From Rathayibacter rathayi (GTDB taxonomy: Bacteria; Actinomycetota; Actinomycetes; Actinomycetales; Microbacteriaceae), in the NCBI RefSeq assembly GCF_004011095.1, contig NZ_CP028129.1, positions 682,001 through 746,000 on the forward strand: DNA of 64,000 nucleotides. The letters are read 5' to 3'. How positions within the stretch are numbered: the first letter of the stretch is position 1; every line of letters starts with the position of its first letter. The position numbers and the translations under genes were made by a program. The notes under the pieces were generated by a model, which saw nothing but the letters and a program-made list of their open reading frames with translations, searched no databases and had not been told where the DNA came from. Positions 53,841-62,229 of the stretch are shown here, piece after piece.

Positions 53841-54650
53841 TCATCGCCGCGCCACGATCGCGAGCACAGCGTCGTGGAGCAGTCCGTTGGTCGCGACGGC
53901 GCTGCCGTGCCACGGACCGTCTTCGCCGTCGGCGGAGCTGAAGCGCCCGCCCGCCTCCTGCACGATCGGCACCAGGGCGGCGAGGTCGTAGGGCTTCACG
54001 TCGAACTCGCCCGCACCGTCGAGCAGGCCCTCGGCGACGAGCATGTAGGGCCATGCGTCTCCGTAGGCCCGGTCGCGCCAGACGGCCCCGGCGAGTTCGA
54101 GCAGCTGGGGGAGCCGGCCAGCGCCGTCCCACTGCTGGATGCTGTTGTAGCTGAAGGTGGCGGCGGAGAGGGTGTCGACGCCCGAGACGCGGAGCGGGCG
54201 CGGCTCGGCGTCGGCGCCCAGCTCGACGGCCCACGCCCCGGAGCCCTTCGCGGCCCACCAGCGCGTGCCGAGAGCGGGAGCGGAGACCACGCCGACCACG
54301 GGGACGCCGTCGACCGCGAGCGCGATCAGGGTCGCCCAGATGGGTACGCCCCGCAGGAAGTGGGCCGTGCCGTCGATGGGGTCGAGGATCCACTGCCGCG
54401 AGGCTTCGCCCGAGGTACCGAACTCCTCGCCGAGGATCGCGTCGGCCGGACGTTCGGCCGCGAGGAGCGAGCGAATCGCCTCCTCGACGGCGCGGTCGGC
54501 GTCGGTGACGGGGGTGCGGTCGAGCTTGGTGTCGACGACGAGGTCGAGCGCGCCGAACCGGTCCCGCGAGATCGCATCGGCAGCGTCCGCGAGGCGGAGG
54601 GCGAGGCGGAGGTCGGCGTCGAAGCTCGGGTCAGCGCTCTGCGGGTTCAC
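53841..54650 (-). CDS. Inositol-monophosphatase-family phosphatase (HisN-like)
   Basis: A 269-residue Mg-dependent, Li-sensitive-type phosphatase fold. Metal-binding motifs: ILGEEFGTSG, WILDPIDGTAHFLRGVPIWA and the C-terminal KPYDLAALVPIVQEAGG. The GDAWPYMLVAEG segment is typical of the HisN branch (histidinol phosphatase), but inositol monophosphatase activity is also possible. GTG at 54650 is chosen because TATCGT (54657-54662 on the minus strand) is six bases upstream, so the transcript is probably leaderless. It is intact although the genes around it are decayed. Confidence 0.87.
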   Translation of the reverse strand: MNPQSADPSFDADLRLALRLADAADAISRDRFGALDLVVDTKLDRTPVTDADRAVEEAIRSLLAAERPADAILGEEFGTSGEASRQWILDPIDGTAHFLRGVPIWATLIALAVDGVPVVGVVSAPALGTRWWAAKGSGAWAVELGADAEPRPLRVSGVDTLSAATFSYNSIQQWDGAGRLPQLLELAGAVWRDRAYGDAWPYMLVAEGLLDGAGEFDVKPYDLAALVPIVQEAGGRFSSADGEDGPWHGSAVATNGLLHDAVLAIVARR

Positions 54651-54656
54651 ACACCC

Positions 54657-54662
54657 ACGATA
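54657..54662 (-). promoter_or_regulatory. -10 box of the HisN-like gene
   Basis: TATCGT on the minus strand ends six bases before GTG 54650. Leaderless pattern. Confidence 0.45.
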
Positions 54663-54685
54663 CCGGTGAGCCCGCGGCTCTCGAT

Positions 54686-54716
54686 TTGACGGGACGGGGG
54701 GACTCGCTGGTAATGT
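54686..54716 (+). promoter_or_regulatory. Promoter of tRNA-Lys
   Basis: TTGACG (54686-54691) and TAATGT (54711-54716) are 19 bp apart. The start would be about 30 bases before the mature tRNA. Confidence 0.6.
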
Positions 54717-54755
54717 GATCCCTCGGTTCGGCACGCACGATCAGTCGATCAGAAC

Positions 54756-54831
54756 GCACCTCTAGCTCAATCGGCAGAGCAACTGACTCTTAATCAGTGG
54801 GTTCTCGGTTCAAGTCCGAGGGGGTGCACCA
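54756..54831 (+). tRNA. tRNA-Lys (CUU)
   Basis: A complete cloverleaf: acceptor GCACCTC with GGGGTGC, anticodon loop CTCTTAA giving CUU, T-loop GGTTCAAGTCC and an encoded CCA at 54829-54831. It has its own promoter and terminator. Confidence 0.97.
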
Positions 54832-54833
54832 CC

Positions 54834-54864
54834 AGCCCCGCACCTCGTCGTGAGGTGCGGGGCT
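54834..54864 (+). terminator. Terminator of tRNA-Lys
   Basis: A perfect 13-bp stem, AGCCCCGCACCTC with its complement, around a five-base GTCGT loop, followed by TTGTCGTTGG. It begins three bases after the tRNA. Confidence 0.9.
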
Positions 54865-54865
54865 T

Positions 54866-55289
54866 TGTCGTTGGCGGAGGCAGTGCTGCGGGCTCTCGCC
54901 GTCGTTTTTCGGTGCAGGCCGAGGGCGGGCGGATGTGACGGCCGGCTCGTTCGCTGTCGACCTGCAGGCCCTCCGAGGCAGCGGCGAGGGCGTCGTCCAG
55001 CCGAGAGCTCGTCGGTGCTCCGACGAGGATCGAGAGCGAGATGGCGGGTCGTACGACGTTGCGCACCACGATCCTCCAGGGGGCCGTCCACGTCGGCGAC
55101 CAGGTCGGCGGTCAGGGCCTTGATCGTGCCGCCATCGAGCCGGGGGAGGGTGACCGGCCGCGGGTCCCCGACCACGTCGGAGGTCGCCAGGGCGGAGCGC
55201 GTCGCCGCCTCGTCGCCGACACTCCGGTCCGGATCGGCCAGCCGCAGCTGGCGCGCAGTGGTACGGGTGTGGTCGGTCGCCTGAAACAC
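54866..55289 (-). pseudogene. Degenerate coding remnant, unrecognised
   Basis: A GTG at 55289 overlaps the stop of the preceding lipoprotein relic and opens a coding-like frame (FQATDHTRTTARQLRLADPD, then LPRLDGGTIKALTADLVADV). After about 70 residues that frame becomes Arg-rich and shadow-like. Natural-looking sequence resumes in another frame (VVRNVVRPAISLSILVGAPT, then SSRLDDALAAASEGLQVDSE), which runs on without a clean end. I read this as a frameshifted remnant of a short protein. No family is recognised, and the possibility that neither frame was ever coding remains. Confidence 0.35.
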
Positions 55290-55582
55290 TCAGCAGCCGT
55301 TGGCGATCTCGCTCCGGCCGGGGTCGAACGCGAAACCGTGATCCGCGAGACTCGAGGTCGAGATGTGCCAGAAGTGCACGTCCTCGGCAACGAGGTCGTC
55401 TCCCGCTCCGACGCTTACTGTGCCGGAACCGGTGGAAGCGTCGGCGGCTGCCGCGATCTCGTCGTCCGTCGGTGCGGAGGGCTCGGCGTCACTTCCGTCC
55501 TGTGTTCCGGAAGCAGCCCGCGAGGGCGAGGGTGGCGACCACGCCGACGACCGGGGCGGGCGGTGAATCGGACGGACGTCAT
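55290..55582 (-). pseudogene. Lipoprotein gene with two frameshifts
   Basis: The ATG at 55582 begins four bases after the stop of the upstream lipoprotein gene. MTSVRFT is followed, in a second frame, by PAPVVGVVATLALAGC, a typical lipoprotein signal and lipobox. A third frame then gives SGTQDGSDAEPSAPTDDEIA, a Ser/Asp-rich stretch normal just after a lipobox, and ends with DHGFAFDPGRSEIANGC. Each shift fits one extra base. The repaired product would be a small lipoprotein of about 95 residues made with its neighbour. Confidence 0.6.
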
Positions 55583-55587
55583 CGCGC

Positions 55588-56328
55588 TCACTCGGCGGGC
55601 GGCGTGGTGGAAGACCCGCCGACCAGCGGCAGAACGCCTCGGAAGTCGACGGTCGTCGAATGGATCCCGACATCGAGTGCGGCGGAGACTCGGGCCTGGT
55701 CCTCGCCGGCGGCGATCAGGCTCAGCGCGATTCCCGTCTGCGTGAAGGTCCGCGCGACAGTGGTCCAGGTGAGGTCGTCGTCCGAGGCGATGTCGGCGCG
55801 CAGAGCGTCGACGGTGCCGCCGCCGTCGAAAGCCAGCGACGTCGGCTGGAGGTCGCTCAGGGGTCGGGACATCTCGATGACGTGCCGGGTCGCGTCTTCG
55901 TCGCTGACCGCGGGGTCGTTGTCGCGGACGCGCTGCTGAATGACCAGGAGGGTGGTTCCCGCGTCGTCGCGGAAGAGCCAGTGTCCGGTGGACGGGTCGG
56001 TACCCGAGTCGACCGCTCGGAATCCGGCCGCTGTGAGTGCGGCCTGGTCCAGATTCCAGTAGGCGGTGTTGTCGGGGGAGAACGCCGCACCCGCCTCGAA
56101 GCTGAAGGCGCTCGCCCCGCCGAGCGCGCCGGCGATCTTCTTGAGCGTCTCCGGGTCGTTGAGGTCGGAGCCCGGATCGCTGCTGGACTGCGCTGCCGGG
56201 GCCGAGGGAGTTGCCGAGGGGGTGGGCGAGGTGGACGGCGTCGGGTCGACACCCGCCGTGCCGCAGCCGGCGAGGGCCAGAGCGACGGCGACGGCGATTG
56301 CGGGGACGGATGTGGAACGGATGGACAT
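55588..56328 (-). CDS. Secreted lipoprotein, function unknown
   Basis: 246 residues. The signal peptide AIAVAVALALAGC ends in a lipobox cysteine at residue 22. A Thr/Pro/Ser-rich linker follows, then a soluble domain from about residue 55 (LNDPETLKKIAGALGGASAF, TGHWLFRDDAGTTLLVIQQR). I do not recognise the domain. It is anchored to the outer face of the membrane. ATG at 56328 has GAGGGAG four bases upstream, and the very long open frame that continues upstream is a shadow of the MscS gene. It is divergent from the MscS gene and precedes the damaged second lipoprotein gene. Confidence 0.8.
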   Translation of the reverse strand: MSIRSTSVPAIAVAVALALAGCGTAGVDPTPSTSPTPSATPSAPAAQSSSDPGSDLNDPETLKKIAGALGGASAFSFEAGAAFSPDNTAYWNLDQAALTAAGFRAVDSGTDPSTGHWLFRDDAGTTLLVIQQRVRDNDPAVSDEDATRHVIEMSRPLSDLQPTSLAFDGGGTVDALRADIASDDDLTWTTVARTFTQTGIALSLIAAGEDQARVSAALDVGIHSTTVDFRGVLPLVGGSSTTPPAE

Positions 56329-56467
56329 GACTCTCCCTCGGCTTCGGTGCTGAGACGCTAACAGGTGCCTGAGCATCCGCACGGCGTCCGTCGCAGAATG
56401 CGGTAGGGCCCCGTTCGCGTGGCAAGATCTCCGTTCGCTTCCGTTTCGCCCTCCAGAAAGGACCGCC

Positions 56468-57643
56468 GTGCCCGAAGACGTTCTCCCCACGATCGGCATG
56501 ATCGCGCTCGCCGTGGTAATCGCGGTCGTGATCGCCGTCGTCGCGACCGCCGTCGTTGCTCTCGTGCTCCGCTCCGTCGGCAAGCGCAAAGCCTGGGCGC
56601 GCCTCCTGATTGGGCGCCTGCGCATCCCGTTCCGAGTGCTGCTGATGACGATCGCGGTGTGGGCCGCGCTCGCCGCGACCGTCTCGGGGGACCCGTGGCC
56701 GGGCCTCGTGCAGCGCGTCTTCCAGATCGGCACCATCGGGGCGGCCGCGTGGGTGGTCGGGGCGCTGTTCGTGTTCCTCGAGGACCTGGGCGCCGAGCGC
56801 TACCGGACCGATACGGCCGACAACCGGCGCGCCCGCCGCCTCCGCACGCAGATGACGATCATCCGAAGGGTCTCTGTGGCGGCCGTCGTCGTCATCGCGA
56901 TCGGAGCCTCGCTGCTGACCTTCCCCGAGGCACGCACCGCCGGCGCGAGCCTGCTGGCGTCGGCGGGCGTGCTGTCGATCGTGGCCGGCCTCGCGGCCCA
57001 GTCGAGCCTCACCAACATCTTCGCCGGGATGCAGCTCGCCTTCAGTGATGCGATCCGGCTGGACGATGTGGTGATCGTCGAGAACGAGTGGGGCCGGATC
57101 GAGGAGATCACGCTGACCTACGTTGTCGTCCATCTCTGGGACGACCGCCGCCTGGTGCTGCCCACGAACTACTTCACGACCCAGCCGTTCCAGAACTGGA
57201 CCCGCACCGGTTCCGAGTTGCTCGGCGCGGTTGAACTCGACCTCGACTGGCGGGTGAGCCCCGAGCAGATGCGTGACGAGCTGCACCGCCTGCTGGCAGA
57301 GACCCAGCTCTGGGACGGGCGCACCAGCGTCCTGCAGGTGACCGATGCGACGGGCGGCTTTGTCCGCATCCGGGTGCTGGTCACCGCGAGGGACGCGCCG
57401 ACGCTCTTCGACCTGCGCTGCTACGTGCGGGAGCGGCTCGTTTCGTGGCTACACGAGAACGACCCGGTCGCTCTGCCGCGCCAGCGCGTCGAGGTGGAGC
57501 GAGAGCCTGCGCCGACCGCGACCCCGCGCCGACACACCTCCTCCGCTCCCGACAATCTCTTCTCGGGCGACGAGCGCTCGAACGAACGGGGCGCGCTCTT
57601 CACCGGTCTGATCGACTTGCGCGACACTCCGAAGCGCGACTGA
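56468..57643 (+). CDS. Small-conductance mechanosensitive channel (MscS family)
   Basis: 391 residues: four hydrophobic helices (about residues 8-35, 55-75, 83-100 and 138-160) precede the pore helix and beta domain. The MscS core reads AGLAAQSSLTNIFAGMQLAF then IRLDDVVIVENEWGRIEEIT and VLPTNYFTTQPFQNWTR. A charged C-terminal tail (about 340-391) is disordered. It releases solutes on hypo-osmotic shock. GTG at 56468 has AAAGGA upstream. A CCGCGAGATGCCAC palindrome starts directly at its stop codon. Confidence 0.92.
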   Translation: MPEDVLPTIGMIALAVVIAVVIAVVATAVVALVLRSVGKRKAWARLLIGRLRIPFRVLLMTIAVWAALAATVSGDPWPGLVQRVFQIGTIGAAAWVVGALFVFLEDLGAERYRTDTADNRRARRLRTQMTIIRRVSVAAVVVIAIGASLLTFPEARTAGASLLASAGVLSIVAGLAAQSSLTNIFAGMQLAFSDAIRLDDVVIVENEWGRIEEITLTYVVVHLWDDRRLVLPTNYFTTQPFQNWTRTGSELLGAVELDLDWRVSPEQMRDELHRLLAETQLWDGRTSVLQVTDATGGFVRIRVLVTARDAPTLFDLRCYVRERLVSWLHENDPVALPRQRVEVEREPAPTATPRRHTSSAPDNLFSGDERSNERGALFTGLIDLRDTPKRD

Positions 57644-57712
57644 CTCCCGCGAGATGCCACCTATGAGGACGACACGCCGAGGGCGCGCGTCATAGGTGGC
57701 ATCTCGCGGGAG
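57644..57712. repeat. CCGCGAGATGCCAC palindromic element, copy 2
   Basis: Outer arms 57644-57666 and 57690-57712 are exact 23-bp complements around a 23-base GC-rich centre. The arm core CCGCGAGATGCCAC and the right flank (GGGAGGAG) match copy 1 at 44778-44840, while the centre is different. It starts at the base after the MscS stop codon, between convergent genes. Confidence 0.88.
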
Positions 57713-57743
57713 GAGGGAGGGGGAGCTCGGCGGTTGACGGAGC

Positions 57744-57902
57744 TTATGGCGGCGTACCGGTCGCCGTCGCCTCGTGGCCGCCGGCCAGTTCCCCGCTCGA
57801 TGTCGGCGTCATCACCAGCGAGTTGTCCGTGCGCTCGACCCAGATCGCGGGATCGGCACGCACTCGGGCGAGCGCGTCCTCGTCCGGGCCGCTGACGATC
57901 AA
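57744..57902 (-). pseudogene. Short C-terminal remnant, YciI-like appearance
   Basis: About 50 codons with natural composition (SGPDEDALARVRADPAIWVE, then RTDNSLVMTPTSSGELAGG) end at TAA 57744-57746. The only in-frame start is TTG at 57902, and a stop lies three codons before it. The segment resembles the end of a YCII-like or similar small domain whose N-terminal half has been lost. It lies between the palindrome at 57712 and the GH15 gene. Confidence 0.4.
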
Positions 57903-57972
57903 ACTTCAGGTGAGGAAGCCGAGCATCGCGACTCCGAGTCGCCGATGCTCGCGAGCACGACGCGCCGACGCC

Positions 57973-59745
57973 TCATCGCGCCGCCGCGATCGCGTCCGCC
58001 GCCTGCACGAGAGCGAGGTGCGAGAGCGCCTGCGGGGTGTTGCCCGCGTGCCGGCGACCCTCGACGTCGTACTCCTCCGCGAGCAGGCCCACGTCGTTGC
58101 AGAGCCCGACCAGGCGGTCCATCAGGGTCCGCGCGTCGTCGATCCGGCCCGAGTGCGCGTACTGCCGGACCAGCCAGAACGAGCAGGCGAGGAACGGGTG
58201 CTCCCCGCCGGCGAGGCCGTCGACCGAGGACTCGGTGCGGTAGCGGTGCAGCAGGCCGTCCTGCAGCAGCGCGCGCTCCAGCTCGGCGACGGTGCCCAGC
58301 ATCCGCGGGTCGTCGGCCGCGACGAAGCCGACCATCGGCAGGACCAGGAGCGACGCGTCGACCTCCCGGGAGCCGTAGGACTGCACGAAGTGGCCGCGCT
58401 CGGCGTCGTAGCCCTGCGCTTCGATCTCGGCGCGCACCTCCTCGCGCAGGCGCTCCCAGGTCTCGACCGGGCCCGGCAGGCCGTTCTCGCGCACGGCACG
58501 GACGCCGCGGTCCAGCGCCGCCCAGATCATCACCCGCGAGTGCGTGAAGTGCCGCGGCTCGCCCCGGATCTCCCAGATGCCGTTGTCCGGCCGCTGCCAG
58601 TTGGTCTCGACGAAGCCCAGCAGTGCGCGCTGGAGCGGCCAGGAGAACTGGGTCTCGTCCACTCCTGCCACGCGCGCCTCGTGCAGAGCGACCATCACCT
58701 CGCCGATCACGTCGGCCTGGTACTGGTCGACGGCGGCGTTGCCGATCCGCACCGGGGACGCGCCGTCGTAGCCGGGCAGGCTCGGCATCTCGCGCTCGGG
58801 CAGGTCTCGTTCGCCGGCGAGACCGTACATGATCTGCACATCCTCCGGCGAGCCGGCCACTGCCCGCAGCAGCCAGGCGCGCCACTTCTGCGCCTCTCGC
58901 TCGAACCCGTGCGCGAGCAGGGCCTGCAGGGTGAGCGAGGCGTCGCGGAGCCAGACGTAGCGGTAGTCCCAATTGCGGCCGCCGCCGAACTGCTCGGGGA
59001 GTGAAGTGGTCGCGGCGGCGACGATGCCGCCGGTCTCGTCGTCGGTCAGGGCACGCAGGGTCAGGAGCGAGCGGACGACGGCGCCGCGGTGCGGTCCGTC
59101 GTAGCTGATCGCAGACGCCCACTCCGACCACCACGCCAGCGTCCGCTCGAGCGCGCGGTCCACGTCGAGGCGCTTCGGCGCGCGCTGGTGCGAGGGGAAC
59201 CAGGCCATCGAGAGGTCGACGACGGCGTCGGATGCGACATCGAACTCGGCAGTGTGGGCGTGATCGACGGCCTTCAGCCGGACCCCGCGCACGACGACCG
59301 CGTCGGGGCCGGCGACGGCCACGAGCAGCGGGTCCTCGTCGGTTCCTTCCTGCCGCATCCACGGCAGGGTGCGGGCATAGTCGAAGCGGATGCGCAGCTC
59401 CTGCCGCATCCGGACCGTTCCCGAGACTCCGCGCACCCGGCGCACCAGCTCGGCGCGCTCGTCGCGCAGCGGCATCACGTCGATCACCTCGATCACTCCG
59501 GTCGGAGTCGTCCAGCGGGTGACCAGCGCCAGAGTGTCGCCGAGGTAGTGGCGCTCGCTCGTCGCCCGCCCGTCCACCGGCCGCAGCGACCAGCGACCCT
59601 GGTCGTCACCGCCGAGGAGGGCGCCGAAGACGGAGGCAGAGTCGAAGCGGGGCAGGCACAGCCAGTCGATCCCCCCGTCGCAGGAGACGAGAGCGGCGGT
59701 GCGGCAGTCGGAGAGGACGGCGTAGTCCTCAATGGGGGAGACCAT
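57973..59745 (-). CDS. GH15 glucoamylase/trehalase-like glycoside hydrolase
   Basis: A 590-residue enzyme with a beta-sandwich N-terminal domain (1-220; opens YAVLSDCRTAALVSCDGGID) and an (alpha/alpha)6 barrel (230-590). GH15 landmarks: NWDYRYVWLRDASLTLQALL, YQADVIGEVMVALHEA (general-acid Glu) and LLAEEYDVEGRRHAGNTPQA (general-base Glu). In Actinobacteria this family includes trehalases as well as glucoamylases, and the presence of otsA 4 kb away makes trehalose a plausible substrate. No signal peptide is visible, so it acts inside the cell. ATG at 59745 has GAGAGGA upstream. It is divergent from zwf. Confidence 0.9.
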   Translation of the reverse strand: MVSPIEDYAVLSDCRTAALVSCDGGIDWLCLPRFDSASVFGALLGGDDQGRWSLRPVDGRATSERHYLGDTLALVTRWTTPTGVIEVIDVMPLRDERAELVRRVRGVSGTVRMRQELRIRFDYARTLPWMRQEGTDEDPLLVAVAGPDAVVVRGVRLKAVDHAHTAEFDVASDAVVDLSMAWFPSHQRAPKRLDVDRALERTLAWWSEWASAISYDGPHRGAVVRSLLTLRALTDDETGGIVAAATTSLPEQFGGGRNWDYRYVWLRDASLTLQALLAHGFEREAQKWRAWLLRAVAGSPEDVQIMYGLAGERDLPEREMPSLPGYDGASPVRIGNAAVDQYQADVIGEVMVALHEARVAGVDETQFSWPLQRALLGFVETNWQRPDNGIWEIRGEPRHFTHSRVMIWAALDRGVRAVRENGLPGPVETWERLREEVRAEIEAQGYDAERGHFVQSYGSREVDASLLVLPMVGFVAADDPRMLGTVAELERALLQDGLLHRYRTESSVDGLAGGEHPFLACSFWLVRQYAHSGRIDDARTLMDRLVGLCNDVGLLAEEYDVEGRRHAGNTPQALSHLALVQAADAIAAAR

Positions 59746-59813
59746 GCGGTGATCCTCTCAGGTTCTCCCGTCCTCTCCCAGTCAAGGCGGAGCGGGGCTC
59801 GTCGGCGCCGCCG

Positions 59814-59819
59814 TAGGGT
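59814..59819 (+). promoter_or_regulatory. -10 box of zwf
   Basis: TAGGGT ends seven bases before ATG 59827. Leaderless pattern. Confidence 0.5.
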
Positions 59820-59826
59820 GAGCCGC

Positions 59827-61245
59827 ATGGTACAGACTGTCTCGACCCTGCTCATCCTCGGAGCCACGGGAGACCTGTCCTCGCGGCTGCTCCTGCCCGC
59901 CGTCGGCCAGCTTGTGGCTCGCGAGAGCGACCGGCGGCTGCACCTCGTCGGCGCCGGGCGCGAGGACTGGACCCAGGAGCACTGGCGCGAGGTACTGACC
60001 AGCTCCTTCGCTACGGTCGAGGCGACCGGCGCGGGAGTGGACGCACTTCGCTCCGGCACGCGCTACCAGCAGGTCGACGTGACGGATCCGGAGGCGCTCG
60101 CTGCGCTGCTCGCGAGCTGCGAGGGGCCGGTCGCGGTCTACTTCGCGCTACCGCCGGCGATCGCGGCAAAGGCCTGCGAGGCGCTCGCCGCCCATGACCT
60201 GCCTGAGGGGACCGTGCTGGCGCTCGAGAAGCCGTTCGGCACCGACCAGCCCAGCGCCCACGCGCTGAACGAGCGCCTCGCCGCGCTCGTTCCGGAGGAG
60301 CGCATCCACCGCGTCGACCACTTCCTCGGCCGCGCGACCGTGATGAACGTCCTCGGACTGCGCTTCGCGAACCGGATCCTGGAGCCGCTGTGGTCGGCCG
60401 AGCACATCGCGAGCGTCGAGATCGTCTACGACGAGCAGCTGGCTTTGGAGGGACGGGCGAGCTATTACGACACAGCGGGCGCGCTGACCGACATGATCCA
60501 GAGTCATCTGCTGCAGGTGCTCGCGGTGATCGCGATGGAGCCGCCGTCGACGCTCGACGCGGCCGACCTGCGCGACGCGAAGTCGATCGTCCTGCGCGCC
60601 ACGCGACTGCACGGCGACGACCCCGCGTCGAGTTCGCGTCGCGCCCGGTACACGGCGGGGACGATCGACGGGCGGGAGTTGCCCTCCTACGCGGACGAGA
60701 AGGGCGTCGATCCGACGCGCCAGACCGAGACGCTGGCCGAGCTCGTCGTCGAGATCGACACCTGGCGCTGGGCGGGCGTGCCGTTCACGCTCCGCTCCGG
60801 GAAGGCGCTCGGGGAGCGGCGACGCGAAGTGGTCATCCGCTTCAAGCCGGTGCCGCACCTGCCCCGCGGTTTCCACGGCGCGGAGGAGCCGTCGGTGCTG
60901 CGGCTGTTCCTCGCGCCCGACAAGATGGCGCTCGAACTCAGCATCAACGGCCCCGGCGACCCGTACACGCTCGAGCGCGCCTCGCTGGAGGCGACCTTCG
61001 GCGCGGGCGAGCTGCTGGCGTACGGCGAGGTCATCTCGGGGATCCTCGATGACGATCCGTCGCTCTCGGTCCGCGGTGATGCGGCGGAGGAGTGCTGGCG
61101 GATCGTGCAGCCGGCGATCGACGCCTGGCAGGCGCAAGCGGTGCCGCTCGATGAGTACCCCGCGGGCAGTCAAGGACCCGCGGGTTGGCCGACGCTCGGA
61201 ATCGAGCGGAGTTCTTCGTCGAGCGATGTGCGTCACCGAGGTTGA
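59827..61245 (+). CDS. zwf: Glucose-6-phosphate dehydrogenase
   Basis: A 472-residue enzyme opening the oxidative pentose phosphate pathway and making NADPH. The nucleotide-binding site is LLILGATGDLSSRLLLPAV (residue about 8). VLALEKPFGTD and the active-site signature HRVDHFLGRATVMNVLGLRF follow, with PFTLRSGKALGERRREVVI in the C-terminal half. It is the shorter actinobacterial form. The gene stands alone with a TAGGGT promoter, away from tal, tkt or opcA, so it may be a second G6PD of the genome. That cannot be checked here. Confidence 0.92.
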   Translation: MVQTVSTLLILGATGDLSSRLLLPAVGQLVARESDRRLHLVGAGREDWTQEHWREVLTSSFATVEATGAGVDALRSGTRYQQVDVTDPEALAALLASCEGPVAVYFALPPAIAAKACEALAAHDLPEGTVLALEKPFGTDQPSAHALNERLAALVPEERIHRVDHFLGRATVMNVLGLRFANRILEPLWSAEHIASVEIVYDEQLALEGRASYYDTAGALTDMIQSHLLQVLAVIAMEPPSTLDAADLRDAKSIVLRATRLHGDDPASSSRRARYTAGTIDGRELPSYADEKGVDPTRQTETLAELVVEIDTWRWAGVPFTLRSGKALGERRREVVIRFKPVPHLPRGFHGAEEPSVLRLFLAPDKMALELSINGPGDPYTLERASLEATFGAGELLAYGEVISGILDDDPSLSVRGDAAEECWRIVQPAIDAWQAQAVPLDEYPAGSQGPAGWPTLGIERSSSSSDVRHRG

Positions 61246-61337
61246 GAACATCCGAAAGGCCGGGAAAGGCCCTGCTGGGGCCGCTCCACCTCGGTGACGA
61301 ACACGGCGGAGGTGAAGGTGGTACAGATTCGTCGGGC

Positions 61338-61739
61338 TCAGCGAGAAGCGGAGACGGAGATGTCAGCCGCGGACGGCTCCGCCCACACGGCGATCGGCTG
61401 CGGATCCCAGGTGAGCGCGGCCGGCTCGGCCGGGGGCGTGGAGGCGCGCATCACCGGGATCGCCTCGGTGAGCGGGGACGAGGTCCGCTCGGCGCCGGCG
61501 CGCAGCTGCTCGTCCTGGATCGCCGCAGAGAGCTCGTGGGCGAGCGAACGCGCGAGCATGCCGTGGAAGATCGGGTCGCGGTCGTCGTGGCTACGGCGCG
61601 TGACGACCCAGGCGCCTTCGGAGCCGACGAACGCGGCGAGGCGCTCGTGGACAACAGCGAACAGCTCGTCCTGGCTGAGAACGGGGGCCGCCGCGACGAC
61701 CTCGGGGACCGGCTGGCGGCGCCTCAGACGAAACCTCAT
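61338..61739 (-). CDS. Hypothetical protein with basic N-terminus
   Basis: 133 residues: a basic start (MRFRLRRRQPVPEVV), a soluble helical middle (LSQDELFAVVHERLAAFVGS, DPIFHGMLARSLAHELSAAI) and a Pro/Ala-rich tail. No family recognised, no signal peptide. ATG at 61739 is the best start, with AGGAAACGGGG at a longer than usual distance. The composition is normal for this genome. It is followed on the left by zwf (convergent). Confidence 0.6.
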   Translation of the reverse strand: MRFRLRRRQPVPEVVAAAPVLSQDELFAVVHERLAAFVGSEGAWVVTRRSHDDRDPIFHGMLARSLAHELSAAIQDEQLRAGAERTSSPLTEAIPVMRASTPPAEPAALTWDPQPIAVWAEPSAADISVSASR

Positions 61740-61868
61740 GACGAACCCCGTTTCCTGTACGTGCTGCGACTGCGACCAGTGGCGCCACGAGGACCAGTGT
61801 CGCCGCGAGCGCGCCCCACGACCCGCTGACACGCCGCCCCGCGGAGAGGTAGCGCGTCAGGAGGGGAT

Positions 61869-62078
61869 TCAGCGGTCGCGCTTCTTGTCGCGCTCCTCCT
61901 TGACGGTCTCCTTCGAGTCGTAGGAGACCGAACCGAGGGCGACGGTGACCGAGATGACCCAGCTGACCCACTGCAGGGCCAGGCGCCAGTCCCGCGGCCC
62001 CTTGCGCGTGGTCTGCAGGATCGACCAACCGCCGACGATCGCGCTGATGACGCTGGAGTTGAAGATGAATTTGCGCAT
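61869..62078 (-). CDS. Small membrane protein
   Basis: 69 residues with two hydrophobic segments (about 8-22 and 35-52) and a strongly charged tail, SKETVKEERDKKRDR. Function unknown. ATG at 62078 has GGGAGG at a suitable distance. It is leftward, 129 bp upstream of the gene at 61338, and divergent from the ArsB/NhaD-like transporter. Confidence 0.65.
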   Translation of the reverse strand: MRKFIFNSSVISAIVGGWSILQTTRKGPRDWRLALQWVSWVISVTVALGSVSYDSKETVKEERDKKRDR

Positions 62079-62229
62079 GCGTGTGCCTCCCGTGTGAGAC
62101 TTCGACGCTAGCGGGTGCGGAAGCTCTCAGAAGAGCGCTTGACTGCACGGAGGGCTTCTGCCGCTACGGTTGACCGCTGCCGGGACCTGAGTCCTCGTGC
62201 CGGGGCTCGCTGAGGAGAACGGGAACGAC

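Noticed and set aside
54794..54870. HPLGLEPRT-ending frame across tRNA-Lys
   Set aside because: This peptide arises from translating a tRNA 3' end in reverse, a familiar artefact.
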